Positions 9,175-17,585 of a stretch of 64,000 nt of DNA are shown piece after piece. The translations under genes were made by a program, and so were the position numbers. Location: contig JAJPWX010000046.1 of assembly GCA_021205755.1 (NCBI GenBank), positions 29,818 to 93,817 of the forward strand, given 5' to 3'. The notes beneath the pieces are model-generated. The model had not been told where the DNA came from. It was given only the letters and a program-made list of their open reading frames with translations, and searched no databases. This DNA comes from Lachnospiraceae bacterium. Lineage in GTDB: Bacteria; Bacillota; Clostridia; Lachnospirales; Lachnospiraceae. The first letter of the stretch is position 1; each line of letters begins with the position of its first letter.

Positions 9175-10649
9175 TCTTCCAGCTCTTCGCGGTCAATGAT
9201 CAGCTTGATCGCCCACGGCGGCACATCGACATCGCAATAGTCTTCTTTCAGGAATACAAAAGCGGTGTCATAGGGCGGCTTTTTGACCGGAAAGATGCCG
9301 TAGCCGTCCGTAAAATAGATCAGTCCGCGAAGCTTCGTAAAACAGCCCTGGCGGGCCAGCTCCTGCACACGCGCAAACGGCGGGCGGAAGTCGGTTCCGC
9401 CGAAGCCTCGGATGGTGAAATGCTCCAGATAGTCCCGCATCTCTTCCTGATTTGTGATGAGGACGTCCTCCTGCACCTGATCATCACATTGCAGGATATG
9501 GACGTGGATTTTTCGGAAAAAGCTTTCTGATTCGCTTAAGATGCGGTAGGTTTCTTCCAGAAAATGCTGCAAAAGCTCACCCTTGCAGGACATGGAGGTA
9601 TCCAGCACGATTACGAAATCTTCGATCTTTTTCACTTCTTTTGTCTCAAGCGGCTCAATGAGCGGCATATTGCCGTACAGACCCATACCGTAATTGTAGT
9701 ATATGTAGTCGAACGCGTCCAGGTCGACCTGCATTTCTTCTTTTAATACTGAGAACTTTCGCAAGAATTCCCGGTAATCATAGTGCCTGCGGTTCGCGGC
9801 GCTGACCTGTTCTTCCAACGCTTTCACATCGTCAGAGGAATCTTTTCCAAATGTCTCCATTTCCGTCTGCATGCGGTCGCGGATGTCTTCCCAGCGTTTT
9901 TTTGCTTCGGAAGAAGAAGTATTTGTCTGGTTTGCGGTCGGCGGCTGTTCTTGTGGGCTGTTATTTGGGTTGCTCGAAGCTTCCTGCTGCGGTGCGGGTA
10001 TATAAGGCTGCTGCGCACGGTCTGCTTTTTGCCAGCGACTATGGTCGTCTACAGCAAATTCCCGTTTCAGGCGGTCAAGCTGTGCCTGCACGGGGTGAAT
10101 CCGGCAAAGGCAGCGGTAAACGCGCTGGGCGGTCAGAGCAGGGCGGGAAGCTGTTCCGCCAGAGGAGGAATTTCTGCCAGAAGAAGGGCGCGTATTTGTA
10201 GAGTCTGGCATATCCGCGTCTTCGGCCAGCGTATGGTAAAATTCCCTTCTAAGAGCCGACATTGGCCGGTGCAGCGCGCGGATATAGAGGCCGTCAATGA
10301 TCGATTCGACCGCAATGTCACAGGCGAGATTCCAGTATTCCAAATCGCGATCTTTTTGTGTCCAGAGATGCGCAAAGAGACAGTGCAGGATGCTGTGCAG
10401 ATAAAGACGGTTCACGTATTCTCGTCCTCTGCGGAAGACCTCGGTCAGCTGATCTGGCTGAAAATAGTAAAAAATACCGTCAGTGCCTGCCGTACGGATC
10501 TGTCCGTCAGGAAGAGGCCTTAGAGTGGCGAGCGCTACATCCAGAAACCGCATATTCAGATATAATTCATTTTGCGCACCGCGTAAGATGTCCTGCGCGA
10601 TCTCCGCGAAAGCGAGTGAGCGCGCCTGCTCGTCATAAATAACACTCAT
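9168..10649 (-). CDS. VWA-like protein with degenerate metallopeptidase-like N-domain (DUF2201 type)
   Basis: 493 residues from the ATG at 10649, chosen because GGAGGG lies just upstream. The N-terminal half carries LHSILHCLFAHLW followed by WNLACDIAVESIIDG, the layout of DUF2201 putative metallopeptidases, but the Glu of an HExxH motif is Ser here (HSILH). A low-complexity Ser/Asn/Gln/Pro linker lies in the middle. The C-terminal VWA-like domain has a complete MIDAS: DTSMS, the Thr in GGTDFRPPF and the Asp in YFTDGYG. Such proteins usually pair with a MoxR-type AAA ATPase; the one at 12224-13724 is on the same strand, but ilvE lies between them in the opposite orientation. Client unknown. 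Confidence 0.85.
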   Translation of the reverse strand: MSVIYDEQARSLAFAEIAQDILRGAQNELYLNMRFLDVALATLRPLPDGQIRTAGTDGIFYYFQPDQLTEVFRRGREYVNRLYLHSILHCLFAHLWTQKDRDLEYWNLACDIAVESIIDGLYIRALHRPMSALRREFYHTLAEDADMPDSTNTRPSSGRNSSSGGTASRPALTAQRVYRCLCRIHPVQAQLDRLKREFAVDDHSRWQKADRAQQPYIPAPQQEASSNPNNSPQEQPPTANQTNTSSSEAKKRWEDIRDRMQTEMETFGKDSSDDVKALEEQVSAANRRHYDYREFLRKFSVLKEEMQVDLDAFDYIYYNYGMGLYGNMPLIEPLETKEVKKIEDFVIVLDTSMSCKGELLQHFLEETYRILSESESFFRKIHVHILQCDDQVQEDVLITNQEEMRDYLEHFTIRGFGGTDFRPPFARVQELARQGCFTKLRGLIYFTDGYGIFPVKKPPYDTAFVFLKEDYCDVDVPPWAIKLIIDREELEDQ

Positions 10650-10875
10650 ATGAAATCCCTCCTGCAGATAAATGCCCGTGTTGTATAGAATTTGCCGCAA
10701 ATGGCTGCGTTTCCATATCCTCAAAGTTACACGGTTCATGTGCTCTTACTATACCATGTAAGCTTTCGTATCTGCAATCTTTTTCTCGATTGTTTCGAAT
10801 GCCGTTTTGATGAATTCCAAGCCCTGCCTTTTGTTTTGAGCGGGAATGTTTTCCATGAAAAACCCAGAGAAACTC

Positions 10876-10904
10876 TTGACAGTCCCTTTTTGCAAGCGTA
10901 AACT
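10876..10904 (+). promoter_or_regulatory. Promoter of ilvE
   Basis: TTGACA (10876-10881), 17-base spacer, TAAACT (10899-10904). Transcription would start close to 10911, so nearly all of the repeat at 10909-11128 would lie in the ilvE leader of about 260 nt. Confidence 0.65.
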
Positions 10905-10908
10905 GAAC

Positions 10909-11128
10909 GTAACAGTTCAGAACAGCATCAAAAAGAAAAGACAGACTGTGCAGATTTATCTGCTAAAGGCTGTATTTTCTTTTTGGGATGGGCGGGTGCT
11001 GATCGTCCAGTGGACGATCGTTTAGCACCGACCGAAGTGAAACGGAGACGCCCATCAGCCACAGACATATGACGCGTTAGCGGCATATAGCCTGCTTAGC
11101 AGGCGGTCTGCGGCTTGCTGTTCTGAAC
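10909..11128 (+). repeat. Palindromic repeat family 1, copy A (about 220 bp)
   Basis: Begins GTAACAGTTCAGAACAGCA and ends with the inverted TGCTGTTCTGAAC. Internal hairpins include GCAGATTTATCTGC and GCCTGCTTAGCAGGC. The reverse complement of copy B (14412-14587) matches it over almost its whole length; copy A has about 50 extra bases in the middle, including GATCGTCCAGTGGACGATCG. No coding frame is evident. It fills most of the gene-free region 10650-11173. Confidence 0.85.
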
Positions 11129-11173
11129 CCCGAAAGCTATATTTTTATTTTACACAAAGGAAGGTTTAAAATT

Positions 11174-12199
11174 ATGGAGAAAAAGAATATTGACTGGGCA
11201 AACCTTGGGTTTGGCTATATGCAGACCGATAAGCGGTATGTGGCAAATTATAAGGACGGCGCCTGGGATGACGGCGCTCTGATTTCGGACGCGACTGTTA
11301 CGATCAGCGAGTGCGCGGGTGTGCTGCAGTATGCGCAGACCTGTTTTGAGGGGTTGAAAGCCTATACCACGGAGGACGGTCATATTGTAATGTTCCGCCC
11401 GGATCTGAACGCTTCCCGCCTGAAATCCTCCTGTGAGCGCCTGGAAATCCCTGTATTTCCGGAAGAGCGTTTTATCGAAGCGGTTGCCAAGACCGTAGCT
11501 GCGAATGAAGCGTATGTACCACCCTATGGTTCTGGCGCGACGCTTTATATCCGTCCGTATATTTTCGGCAGCAGCGCGGTGATCGGCGTGGCTCCGGCTG
11601 CAGAGTATCAGTTCCGCGTATTTACGACGCCGGTAGGCCCATACTTCAAGGGCGGAGCAAAGCCGCTGACGATCCGTGTGTCTGACTTTGACCGTGCGGC
11701 ACCTCATGGCACTGGACATATCAAAGCAGGACTGAATTACGCGATGAGCCTCTATGCGATCGTTGACGCGCATCAGAAGGGCTTTGATGAAAATATGTAT
11801 CTGGATCCGGCTACACGGACAAAGGTAGAGGAGACTGGCGGTGCGAACTTCCTGTTCGTAACGAAGGACAATAAGGTCGTGACTCCGAAGTCGGGCAGCA
11901 TTCTTCCGTCCATCACGCGCCGTTCCCTGATTACGGTCGCGAGAGATTACCTTGGTCTCGAGGTAGAGGAGCGTGAGGTTCTCTTCGATGAGGTGAAGGA
12001 TTTTGCGGAGTGCGGTCTGTGCGGCACGGCGGCCGTTATTTCCCCGGTCGGCAAGATCGTTGATCACGGAAATGAGATCTGCCTGCCGAGTGGCATGACG
12101 GAAATGGGTCCGGTGACAAAGAAGCTCTATGACACTCTGACCGGTATCCAGATGGGCCGCATCGAAGCACCGGAAGGCTGGATTCATGTGATTAAATAA
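11174..12199 (+). CDS. ilvE: Branched-chain amino acid aminotransferase
   Basis: Class IV PLP aminotransferase that performs the last step of Leu, Ile and Val synthesis (and the first of their breakdown) with glutamate/2-oxoglutarate. The 341 residues show LQYAQTCFEGLKAY near the N-terminus, RPYIFGSSAVIGVAPA, the PLP lysine in GTGHIKAGLNYA (about K184) and TKVEETGGANFLFV, all as in the BCAT family. AAGGAAGG precedes the ATG. It is transcribed opposite to its neighbours and its leader carries a family 1 repeat; leuB, ilvD and ilvB lie about 12 kb away. Confidence 0.95.
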   Translation: MEKKNIDWANLGFGYMQTDKRYVANYKDGAWDDGALISDATVTISECAGVLQYAQTCFEGLKAYTTEDGHIVMFRPDLNASRLKSSCERLEIPVFPEERFIEAVAKTVAANEAYVPPYGSGATLYIRPYIFGSSAVIGVAPAAEYQFRVFTTPVGPYFKGGAKPLTIRVSDFDRAAPHGTGHIKAGLNYAMSLYAIVDAHQKGFDENMYLDPATRTKVEETGGANFLFVTKDNKVVTPKSGSILPSITRRSLITVARDYLGLEVEEREVLFDEVKDFAECGLCGTAAVISPVGKIVDHGNEICLPSGMTEMGPVTKKLYDTLTGIQMGRIEAPEGWIHVIK

Positions 12200-12223
12200 A
12201 GAACAGAAACTGCCATACGGATT

Positions 12224-13724
12224 TTAGAGATTGAGCTCTTGCAGCCGCGCCTCGATGGAGCGGCTGCGTTCTTCGAAGAGCAATTCTTTGTTGTAGCGGT
12301 AATAGCGCTCACAATCATATTCCTGCAGGAAGCGAATACAGTAGTAGTCTGTGTTCAGGTTTGTAATAAAGATAACGGTTTCCTGACCGTTTCCGAAGGC
12401 TGTTTCGATGAAGTCAAAGGCATGCTCCAGCATCTCTGCGGCTTTCTCAAAGCTCTCATCTAAAGCGTCCTGCTCCTGATCAAATTGTTCCTTGATCCAG
12501 GCGAAGGTATCCTCTGGTCCCCGCAGGTCGGAGGTCTGTAAGGCATGATTCCAGGCTTCTAGCTTCTCTGCTGCCTGGCGATAGCGGCGGTCTTCTTCAC
12601 GGGAGAGCAGACCAGCCGTTTTTTTCTGCTCATATTCCTGATAGAAACGCTCCATTCGGTCAGCGAGAGCGTTGTGTGAATGAAACATGGTTTCTTTCAA
12701 CAGCTTCAGCTGTTCAAAGAGCAAAAGGATAAATTCTTCCTGGCGAATCTGCGCGGCAAAGCTTTCCCGGCAGCGGGCGAGCAAAAGATTGACGACACTG
12801 AACCTCTCATCGAAAGGCGCGTTTGCAGCCTTTTTCAGAAGAACCTCGTCGATGTGCCCGGAGAGCACGGCATCTAACTGGTAATCCATCTGATATTTCC
12901 GGTATAATTCGAGATAATTGGCAAAATCTTTGGCGATCATTTCGTGCTGGATATACTGGACGACTACCTCACGGTCCATTTCTTTCCCTAATGTCTCGTA
13001 GACTTTTAGCATAGTTGAGAGGTCTTCCCAGCCGCGCGGGGTCGCGAATTTACGCCCGTCTACGGTTGTTTCCATTTTGTAAAAGCTGCCGGGGCGTGTG
13101 TCGAGATAAGAGATGACGGCAGAATGGATCTGCTCTTTTTGCGCGTATTCTTTCCAGACCGCGTAGTCTGGTTCTACTTCGATCTTTTTCACACGGTCCA
13201 TCGTGACAACGTCAAATTCCCGGACAGATTTGTTGTATTCCGGCGGATTTCCGGCCGCAACGATGACCCAGCCCTGCGGAATCTCGTGGCTTCCGAAGGT
13301 CTTGCACTGCAGAAACTGCAGCATGGCGGGCGCAAGCGTTTCTGAGACGCAGTTGATTTCATCAATAAATAAAATTCCTTCCCGCAGGCCGGTTGCTTTC
13401 ATTTTTTTTGTAAATCGATGCGACGATCTCACTCATGGTGTATTCAGTCACGGAGAATTCCTGTCCGTTGAATTCCTGCTTTGAGATGAAGGGCAGGCCA
13501 ATCGCGCTCTGACGCGTGTGGTGGGTGATCGTATAGGAAACCAGGCCGATTCCGCATTCGCGGGCCACCTGCTCCATGATCTGTGTCTTGCCGATTCCGG
13601 GCGCGCCGAGCAGTAACACCGGACGCTGACGAATCTGGGGAATGACATAATCCCCGAATTCGTCTTTTAGCAGATAGGCTTCGATGGTATCTTTAATCTC
13701 ATTTTTTGCGCGTTTGATGTTCAT
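12224..13724 (-). pseudogene. MoxR-type AAA+ ATPase, interrupted by a one-base frameshift in a poly-A tract
   Basis: Two frames together make one protein of about 499 residues. The first part (start 13724, AAGGAAGG upstream) contains Walker A LLLGAPGIGKTQ and ends in TMSEIVASIYKK; the second resumes at MKATGLREG and holds Walker B GILFIDEINC, the sensor-like VIVAAGNPPEYN and a long helical C-terminus. The join is at 13402-13409, where the coding strand has eight A residues; seven would restore the frame. Because the rest is intact and well conserved, the lesion is recent, a sequencing or assembly artefact, or a slippage site. Normally acts with a VWA protein as chaperone or insertase; the likely partner is at 9168-10649. 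Confidence 0.8.
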
Positions 13725-13796
13725 AAGTCTAATTGCCTTCCTTTGCTCACCCTGGTTTTGCACGGGCTTTTGTTTGCAATTCCTGCATGCTTTTCT

Positions 13797-14297
13797 TTAC
13801 CGGAGGAGTATTTTATGCTGTATTCTTTCTGCTGCTTCTGCTACGCTTAAGCCTGCGATGTCGACGGTAATATCTGCGTATTTTTCATAAAGCGGGATGC
13901 GCTCGGTGTAGAGATTATCCAGCGTTTGTCCGGGCTTTATGGTGACGCCTCTTTGGGAGAGATCGCCAAGCCGCCTGGCAAGCTCTTTACAGCTGATTTT
14001 CAGGTAGACAATTGTTCCGATGGAATGCAGATGCTCCATCGCCTGTGGGCAATAAACAACGCTGCCGCCAGTCGCGATAACGGTTTTGTCTGCGGTAATC
14101 TGCCCGTTCACGCGCTCTTCGATCGCGCGGAAGCCATCCAGACCACAGCGCTCAATAATCTGCCACAGCAGTTGTCCTTCTTCTTTCTGAATTAAGAGAT
14201 CCGAGTCGATAAAATCATAGCCAAGCACTTTGGCGAGGACGATGCCTACGGTGCTTTTTCCCACGCCGGGCATCCCGATTAACGTAATATTGTTCAT
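13797..14297 (-). CDS. aroK: Shikimate kinase
   Basis: Phosphorylates shikimate at the 3-hydroxyl in chorismate synthesis. The 166 residues begin MNNITLIGMPGVGKSTVGI (Walker A at about 8-15), then DFIDSDLLIQ (substrate Asp), FRAIEERV, and the central IATGGSVVY; an Arg-rich lid (CKELARRLGDLSQRGV) follows. Length fits a compact shikimate kinase. It is 72 bp upstream of the MoxR-type gene on the same strand; other aro genes are not in the window. Confidence 0.93.
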   Translation of the reverse strand: MNNITLIGMPGVGKSTVGIVLAKVLGYDFIDSDLLIQKEEGQLLWQIIERCGLDGFRAIEERVNGQITADKTVIATGGSVVYCPQAMEHLHSIGTIVYLKISCKELARRLGDLSQRGVTIKPGQTLDNLYTERIPLYEKYADITVDIAGLSVAEAAERIQHKILLR

Positions 14298-14411
14298 TTT
14301 TTGTTTTTCCAGATTTATATGTATATGAAAGCTGTAACGGTGCAGCCGCCGCTAAAGATCTGTGCAAACACGGCTGCCTGGCTCACGGTTTCGCGGGTAT
14401 ATAAGAAAATG

Positions 14412-14587
14412 GTAACTATTCAGAACAGCAGGCCGCAGACCGCCTGCGATGCAGGCTATATGCCGCTAACGCGTCATATGTCTGTGGCTTGATGGGCGTT
14501 CCGCCCATCCCGAAATGAAAATACAGCCTTTAGCAGGTAAACCTGCACAGTCTGTCTTTTCATTTCGATGCTGTTCTGAACTGTTAC
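14412..14587 (-). repeat. Palindromic repeat family 1, copy B (about 176 bp)
   Basis: Inverted relative to copy A. Its minus strand begins GTAACAGTTCAGAACAGCA and ends TGCTGTTCTGAATAGTTAC, so the ends are inverted repeats. The inner sequence, including AAAGACAGACTGTGCAG and AAAGGCTGTATTTTC, matches copy A; copy B lacks copy A's central insert. It occupies most of the gene-free stretch 14298-14604. Confidence 0.85.
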
Positions 14588-14604
14588 AGAAAATGTGCGG
14601 GGTT

Positions 14605-15081
14605 TTAAGAAAACAAAACCCCGATTGCACCGAGCAGCCCATTGCTGGCGAGGCCCATAATGATTCCGGCAAGCAGAACACCAAGCATCACTGCGGTAAT
14701 GGTGGATTTGAAATCCATCTTCAGGATGCTGGCGGCGAGGGTGCCGGTCCATGCGCCTGTACCCGGAAGCGGAATTCCAACGAAGAGAAGCAGGGCAACA
14801 AAAAGTCCCCTTCCGGCTTTGGCCTGCAGCTTTTGTCCGCCCTTTTCCCCCTTCTCCAGGAAAAATGTGAACAGTTTTCCGATTAAAGGCTTATCCTGCC
14901 CCCAGATGAGAACTCTGCGCGCGAACAGATAGATAATCGGTACAGGGAGTATATTTCCAATGATCGCTACGATGTAGGTCGGGAGCGTCGGCAGCCCGAA
15001 AAGTACGCCATAGGGAATGGCTCCGCGCAGTTCAATCAGGGGGAGCATGGAAATCAGAAATACAATCAGATAACTTTTCAT
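14605..15081 (-). CDS. Small multidrug export family membrane protein (COG2426)
   Basis: 158 residues starting at 15081 with AAGGAGA upstream. It starts MKSYLIVFLISMLPLIELRG, and has about four membrane segments, the conserved LPLIELRGAIPYG early on and PLPGTGAWTGTLAA in the middle, both typical of COG2426. Export activity for the family rests on limited evidence, so the name is a label. It is a single gene divergent from the GerA-family gene. Confidence 0.85.
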   Translation of the reverse strand: MKSYLIVFLISMLPLIELRGAIPYGVLFGLPTLPTYIVAIIGNILPVPIIYLFARRVLIWGQDKPLIGKLFTFFLEKGEKGGQKLQAKAGRGLFVALLLFVGIPLPGTGAWTGTLAASILKMDFKSTITAVMLGVLLAGIIMGLASNGLLGAIGVLFS

Positions 15082-15263
15082 AGAAAACGTAATCTCCTTA
15101 TATGGTATTCATTCAGTCATCGCTAAACGTGTGTCACGACTTGCGCTGTTTACTTAATATAATATATCAACAAAGGAAAGAAAATGCAATCAGAATATGA
15201 ATCGGTGAAACGCTTTTGGGACATACTGGGAGTAATACAGAATGTTATAAGGAGATATCTGAC

Positions 15264-16622
15264 ATGGCAGAACCGCAGAAAATTTACTGGAAACTCTGGC
15301 AGAATGTGGCGTGCATGAAGCATTTGCTGCCGATTGATGAAAGCTTTGATCTGGTTCAGAGAGATATCCGTCTCGGCGGAAGAGAAGCGTCGTTTTATTT
15401 TCTGGATGGCATGATGAACGATGAGGCAATGCTGAAGATTCTGGATTCCATCCTGAAAATCACACCGGAGGAGATGCCGCAGGATGCGGAAAGTCTTACA
15501 CGGAAAATTCCGTACTCAGAAGTAGATACAGTGGAGGATTTTGACCAGGCGGTACGCCTGGTGCTTTCCGGTATTACCATGCTTTTTGTGGATGGGTACG
15601 GCGAGGGCATCCAGATTGACTGCCGTTCCTATCCGGTCCGCAGCGTGGATGAGCCGGGGATGGACAAGTCTCTGCGCGGGTCGAAGGATGGTTTTGTTGA
15701 GACGGTTGTGTTTGATACCGCGCTGATTCGCAGGCGCATCCGTGATCCGAATCTGATCATGGAAATTCTGGAGGTTGGAAAAGCTTCGCGCTCCGATGTT
15801 GTACTCTGTTATATGAAAAATCTTGTTGACCCGAAGCTTCTCGAGAAGGTGCGTGCAAAAATTCAGGCGATTGAGACGCCGGATCTGTGCATGAACCAGC
15901 AAAGCCTGGCGGAAGCGCTGATCGGCACGCGCTGGTACAATCCGTTTCCGAAATTCAAATTTACGGAGCGGCCGGACACGACAGCTGCCTGCATTATGGA
16001 AGGAAAGCTGGCGATCTTGGTGGATAACGCACCTTCGGCGATGATTTTGCCGACTTCCATATTTGATATGATCGAGGAAGCAAACGATTATTATTTCCCA
16101 GCCTGGACTTCGCTGTACCTGAAAATTTCCCGCATCCTGATTTTGATTGTTACCGTGTTTCTGACGCCGGTTTATCTGCTTCTGATGCAGAATCCGCAGT
16201 GGGTGCCGCCGCTGTTTGATTTTATTCTGATACGGGATACAATCAATATTCCGCTGATCTGGCAGCTGTTAATCCTGGAACTGGCAATCGACGGCCTGCG
16301 TCTGGCGGCGCTGAATACTCCAAATATGCTCAGCACCCCTTTAAGCATTTTCGCCGGACTTGTGCTTGGGGAATTTGCCGTGACCTCCGGATGGTTTAAT
16401 ACAGAAGTTATGCTGTATATGGCCTTTGTGGCGGTGGCAAACTATACCCAGCCGAACTTCGAGCTTGGCTACGCAGTGAAATTTATGCGGCTCATCCTGT
16501 TGGTTCTGACAGCAGTATTCGATTTGCCGGGCTTTTTTGCTGGCTGCCTGATTCTGATTTTACTCCTCTGCACAAATCAGACCCTTTCCGGGCGGAATTA
16601 TCTGCATATCAGCCGGAACTGA
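15264..16622 (+). CDS. GerA/SpoVAF-family spore germination protein
   Basis: Membrane protein of the GerA class, which forms germinant receptors (or, for SpoVAF, accompanies the DPA channel) in the spore inner membrane. Start at 15264 set by AAGGAGA; an in-frame ATG at 15216 lacks a site. The 452 residues have a soluble N-domain (about 1-270) with GYGEGIQIDCRSYPVRSVDEP and RRIRDPNLIMEIL, then about five membrane helices from SLYLKISRILILIVTVFL onward. The C-terminus stops at SGRNYLHISRN, about 20-30 residues earlier than most relatives, which continue into a Pro/Asn/Arg-rich tail. No GerB or GerC partner is adjacent. Confidence 0.85.
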   Translation: MAEPQKIYWKLWQNVACMKHLLPIDESFDLVQRDIRLGGREASFYFLDGMMNDEAMLKILDSILKITPEEMPQDAESLTRKIPYSEVDTVEDFDQAVRLVLSGITMLFVDGYGEGIQIDCRSYPVRSVDEPGMDKSLRGSKDGFVETVVFDTALIRRRIRDPNLIMEILEVGKASRSDVVLCYMKNLVDPKLLEKVRAKIQAIETPDLCMNQQSLAEALIGTRWYNPFPKFKFTERPDTTAACIMEGKLAILVDNAPSAMILPTSIFDMIEEANDYYFPAWTSLYLKISRILILIVTVFLTPVYLLLMQNPQWVPPLFDFILIRDTINIPLIWQLLILELAIDGLRLAALNTPNMLSTPLSIFAGLVLGEFAVTSGWFNTEVMLYMAFVAVANYTQPNFELGYAVKFMRLILLVLTAVFDLPGFFAGCLILILLLCTNQTLSGRNYLHISRN

Positions 16623-16691
16623 AGCTGTATCTTTTGGCGGGCATCGTTCTCCTCGCGGCCTCTGCGCGGGAGATTGAAGACGGTGCCGCAC

Positions 16692-16753
16692 GTTGCAAGT
16701 TACGCTTGCAGGACAGGAAATACTGTAAATCTTGTTAAGGTGTGACTTGCAAC
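16692..16753. repeat. Palindromic repeat family 2, divergent copy
   Basis: Inverted ends GTTGCAAGT and ACTTGCAAC; the right half, AAATCTTGTTAAGGTGTGAC, is close to AAATTTGATCAAGGTGTGAC in the copy at 32800-32858. Confidence 0.65.
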
Positions 16754-16782
16754 TGAATTTGTGCAAAATGTCAAAAAAGTTC

Positions 16783-16811
16783 TTGAAAAAATGCGAGTTG
16801 TTGTGTATGAT
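16783..16811 (+). promoter_or_regulatory. Promoter of the phosphoribosyltransferase-like gene
   Basis: TTGAAA (16783-16788), 17-base spacer, TATGAT (16806-16811), about 35 bases before the ATG. Confidence 0.65.
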
Positions 16812-16844
16812 AGACCCATACTAAGATTCCAGGAGGGACTGTCT

Positions 16845-17486
16845 ATGGAAAACAGGGCAAACAGAATTGAGTCAAAGCTAAACAAGAATGTGATTATCCG
16901 GACGATTCCGGGACATTTTGCTACGAATCACTCCCACATTAACAATTATGTGGATATGACCATTATGAAGTGCAGGAAGAGTGAAGCCGCTGCGGCAGCA
17001 TCTGTGTTGGCGAGAAAGTATACGAATTCTACGTACATAGATACGATTATCTGTATGGATGGCTGCGAGGTGATCGGCGCCTATCTGGCGGACGAGTTGA
17101 CGGAATCGGGGATTATGTCTCTGAACCGCCATCAGACGATGTATGTGGTGACGCCGGAGATGAATCCGGGCGGACAGCTGATTTTCCGCGATAACATGCA
17201 GATGATGATTAAGGGAAAACACTGCATTCTCCTGCTGGCATCCGCGACAACCGGACGGACAATTGCCAGTGCGATTGACTGCATCCATTACTATGGCGGC
17301 ATCCTGGAAGGAATCTCGGCGATATTCAGCGCGAGCTCGGAAGTGGAAGGTTATGAGATCAACAGCATCTTCCACGGGGAGGATATCGGCGATTATCAGA
17401 CCTATGAGGTAGGACACTGCCCGATGTGCGCGGCAGGGCAGAAAATTGACGCGATTGTGAACAGTTTTGGGTATTCGAAGCTGTAA
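16845..17486 (+). CDS. Phosphoribosyltransferase-like protein (orotate PRTase-related)
   Basis: 213 residues from the ATG at 16845, with AGGAGGG upstream; the frame reaches back to 16761 without a site. The fold markers are the long N-terminal helix, SVLARKYTNSTYIDTIICMDG, and LLLASATTGRTIASAIDCI, which sits where type I PRTases have the PRPP loop (usually two acidic residues before TTG). Those acidic residues are absent here (LASATTG), so PRPP catalysis is doubtful. A C-terminal CPMCAAG could bind metal. Often labelled orotate phosphoribosyltransferase in Clostridia; no pyrE partner genes are nearby. Possibly a regulatory or divergent PRTase. Confidence 0.65.
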   Translation: MENRANRIESKLNKNVIIRTIPGHFATNHSHINNYVDMTIMKCRKSEAAAAASVLARKYTNSTYIDTIICMDGCEVIGAYLADELTESGIMSLNRHQTMYVVTPEMNPGGQLIFRDNMQMMIKGKHCILLLASATTGRTIASAIDCIHYYGGILEGISAIFSASSEVEGYEINSIFHGEDIGDYQTYEVGHCPMCAAGQKIDAIVNSFGYSKL

Positions 17487-17535
17487 GAAAGTAAAGCTCT
17501 ATGTTATTCAGAAAATTATTTAAGTAAATAAAAAT

Positions 17536-17576
17536 AAGAAAAGACAGTCTGAATTTGATACAGGCTGTCTTTTCTT
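17536..17576. terminator. Bidirectional terminator
   Basis: AAGAAAAGACAGTCTG / CAGGCTGTCTTTTCTT, a 16-bp stem (one G-T) with T-rich and A-rich arms, between two convergent genes. Confidence 0.85.
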
Positions 17577-17585
17577 AATGCCTAA

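Noticed and set aside
10905..11173. T-box or classic leucine attenuator for ilvE
   Set aside because: No T-box motif, no leader peptide rich in Leu/Ile/Val codons; the leader is explained by the repeat.
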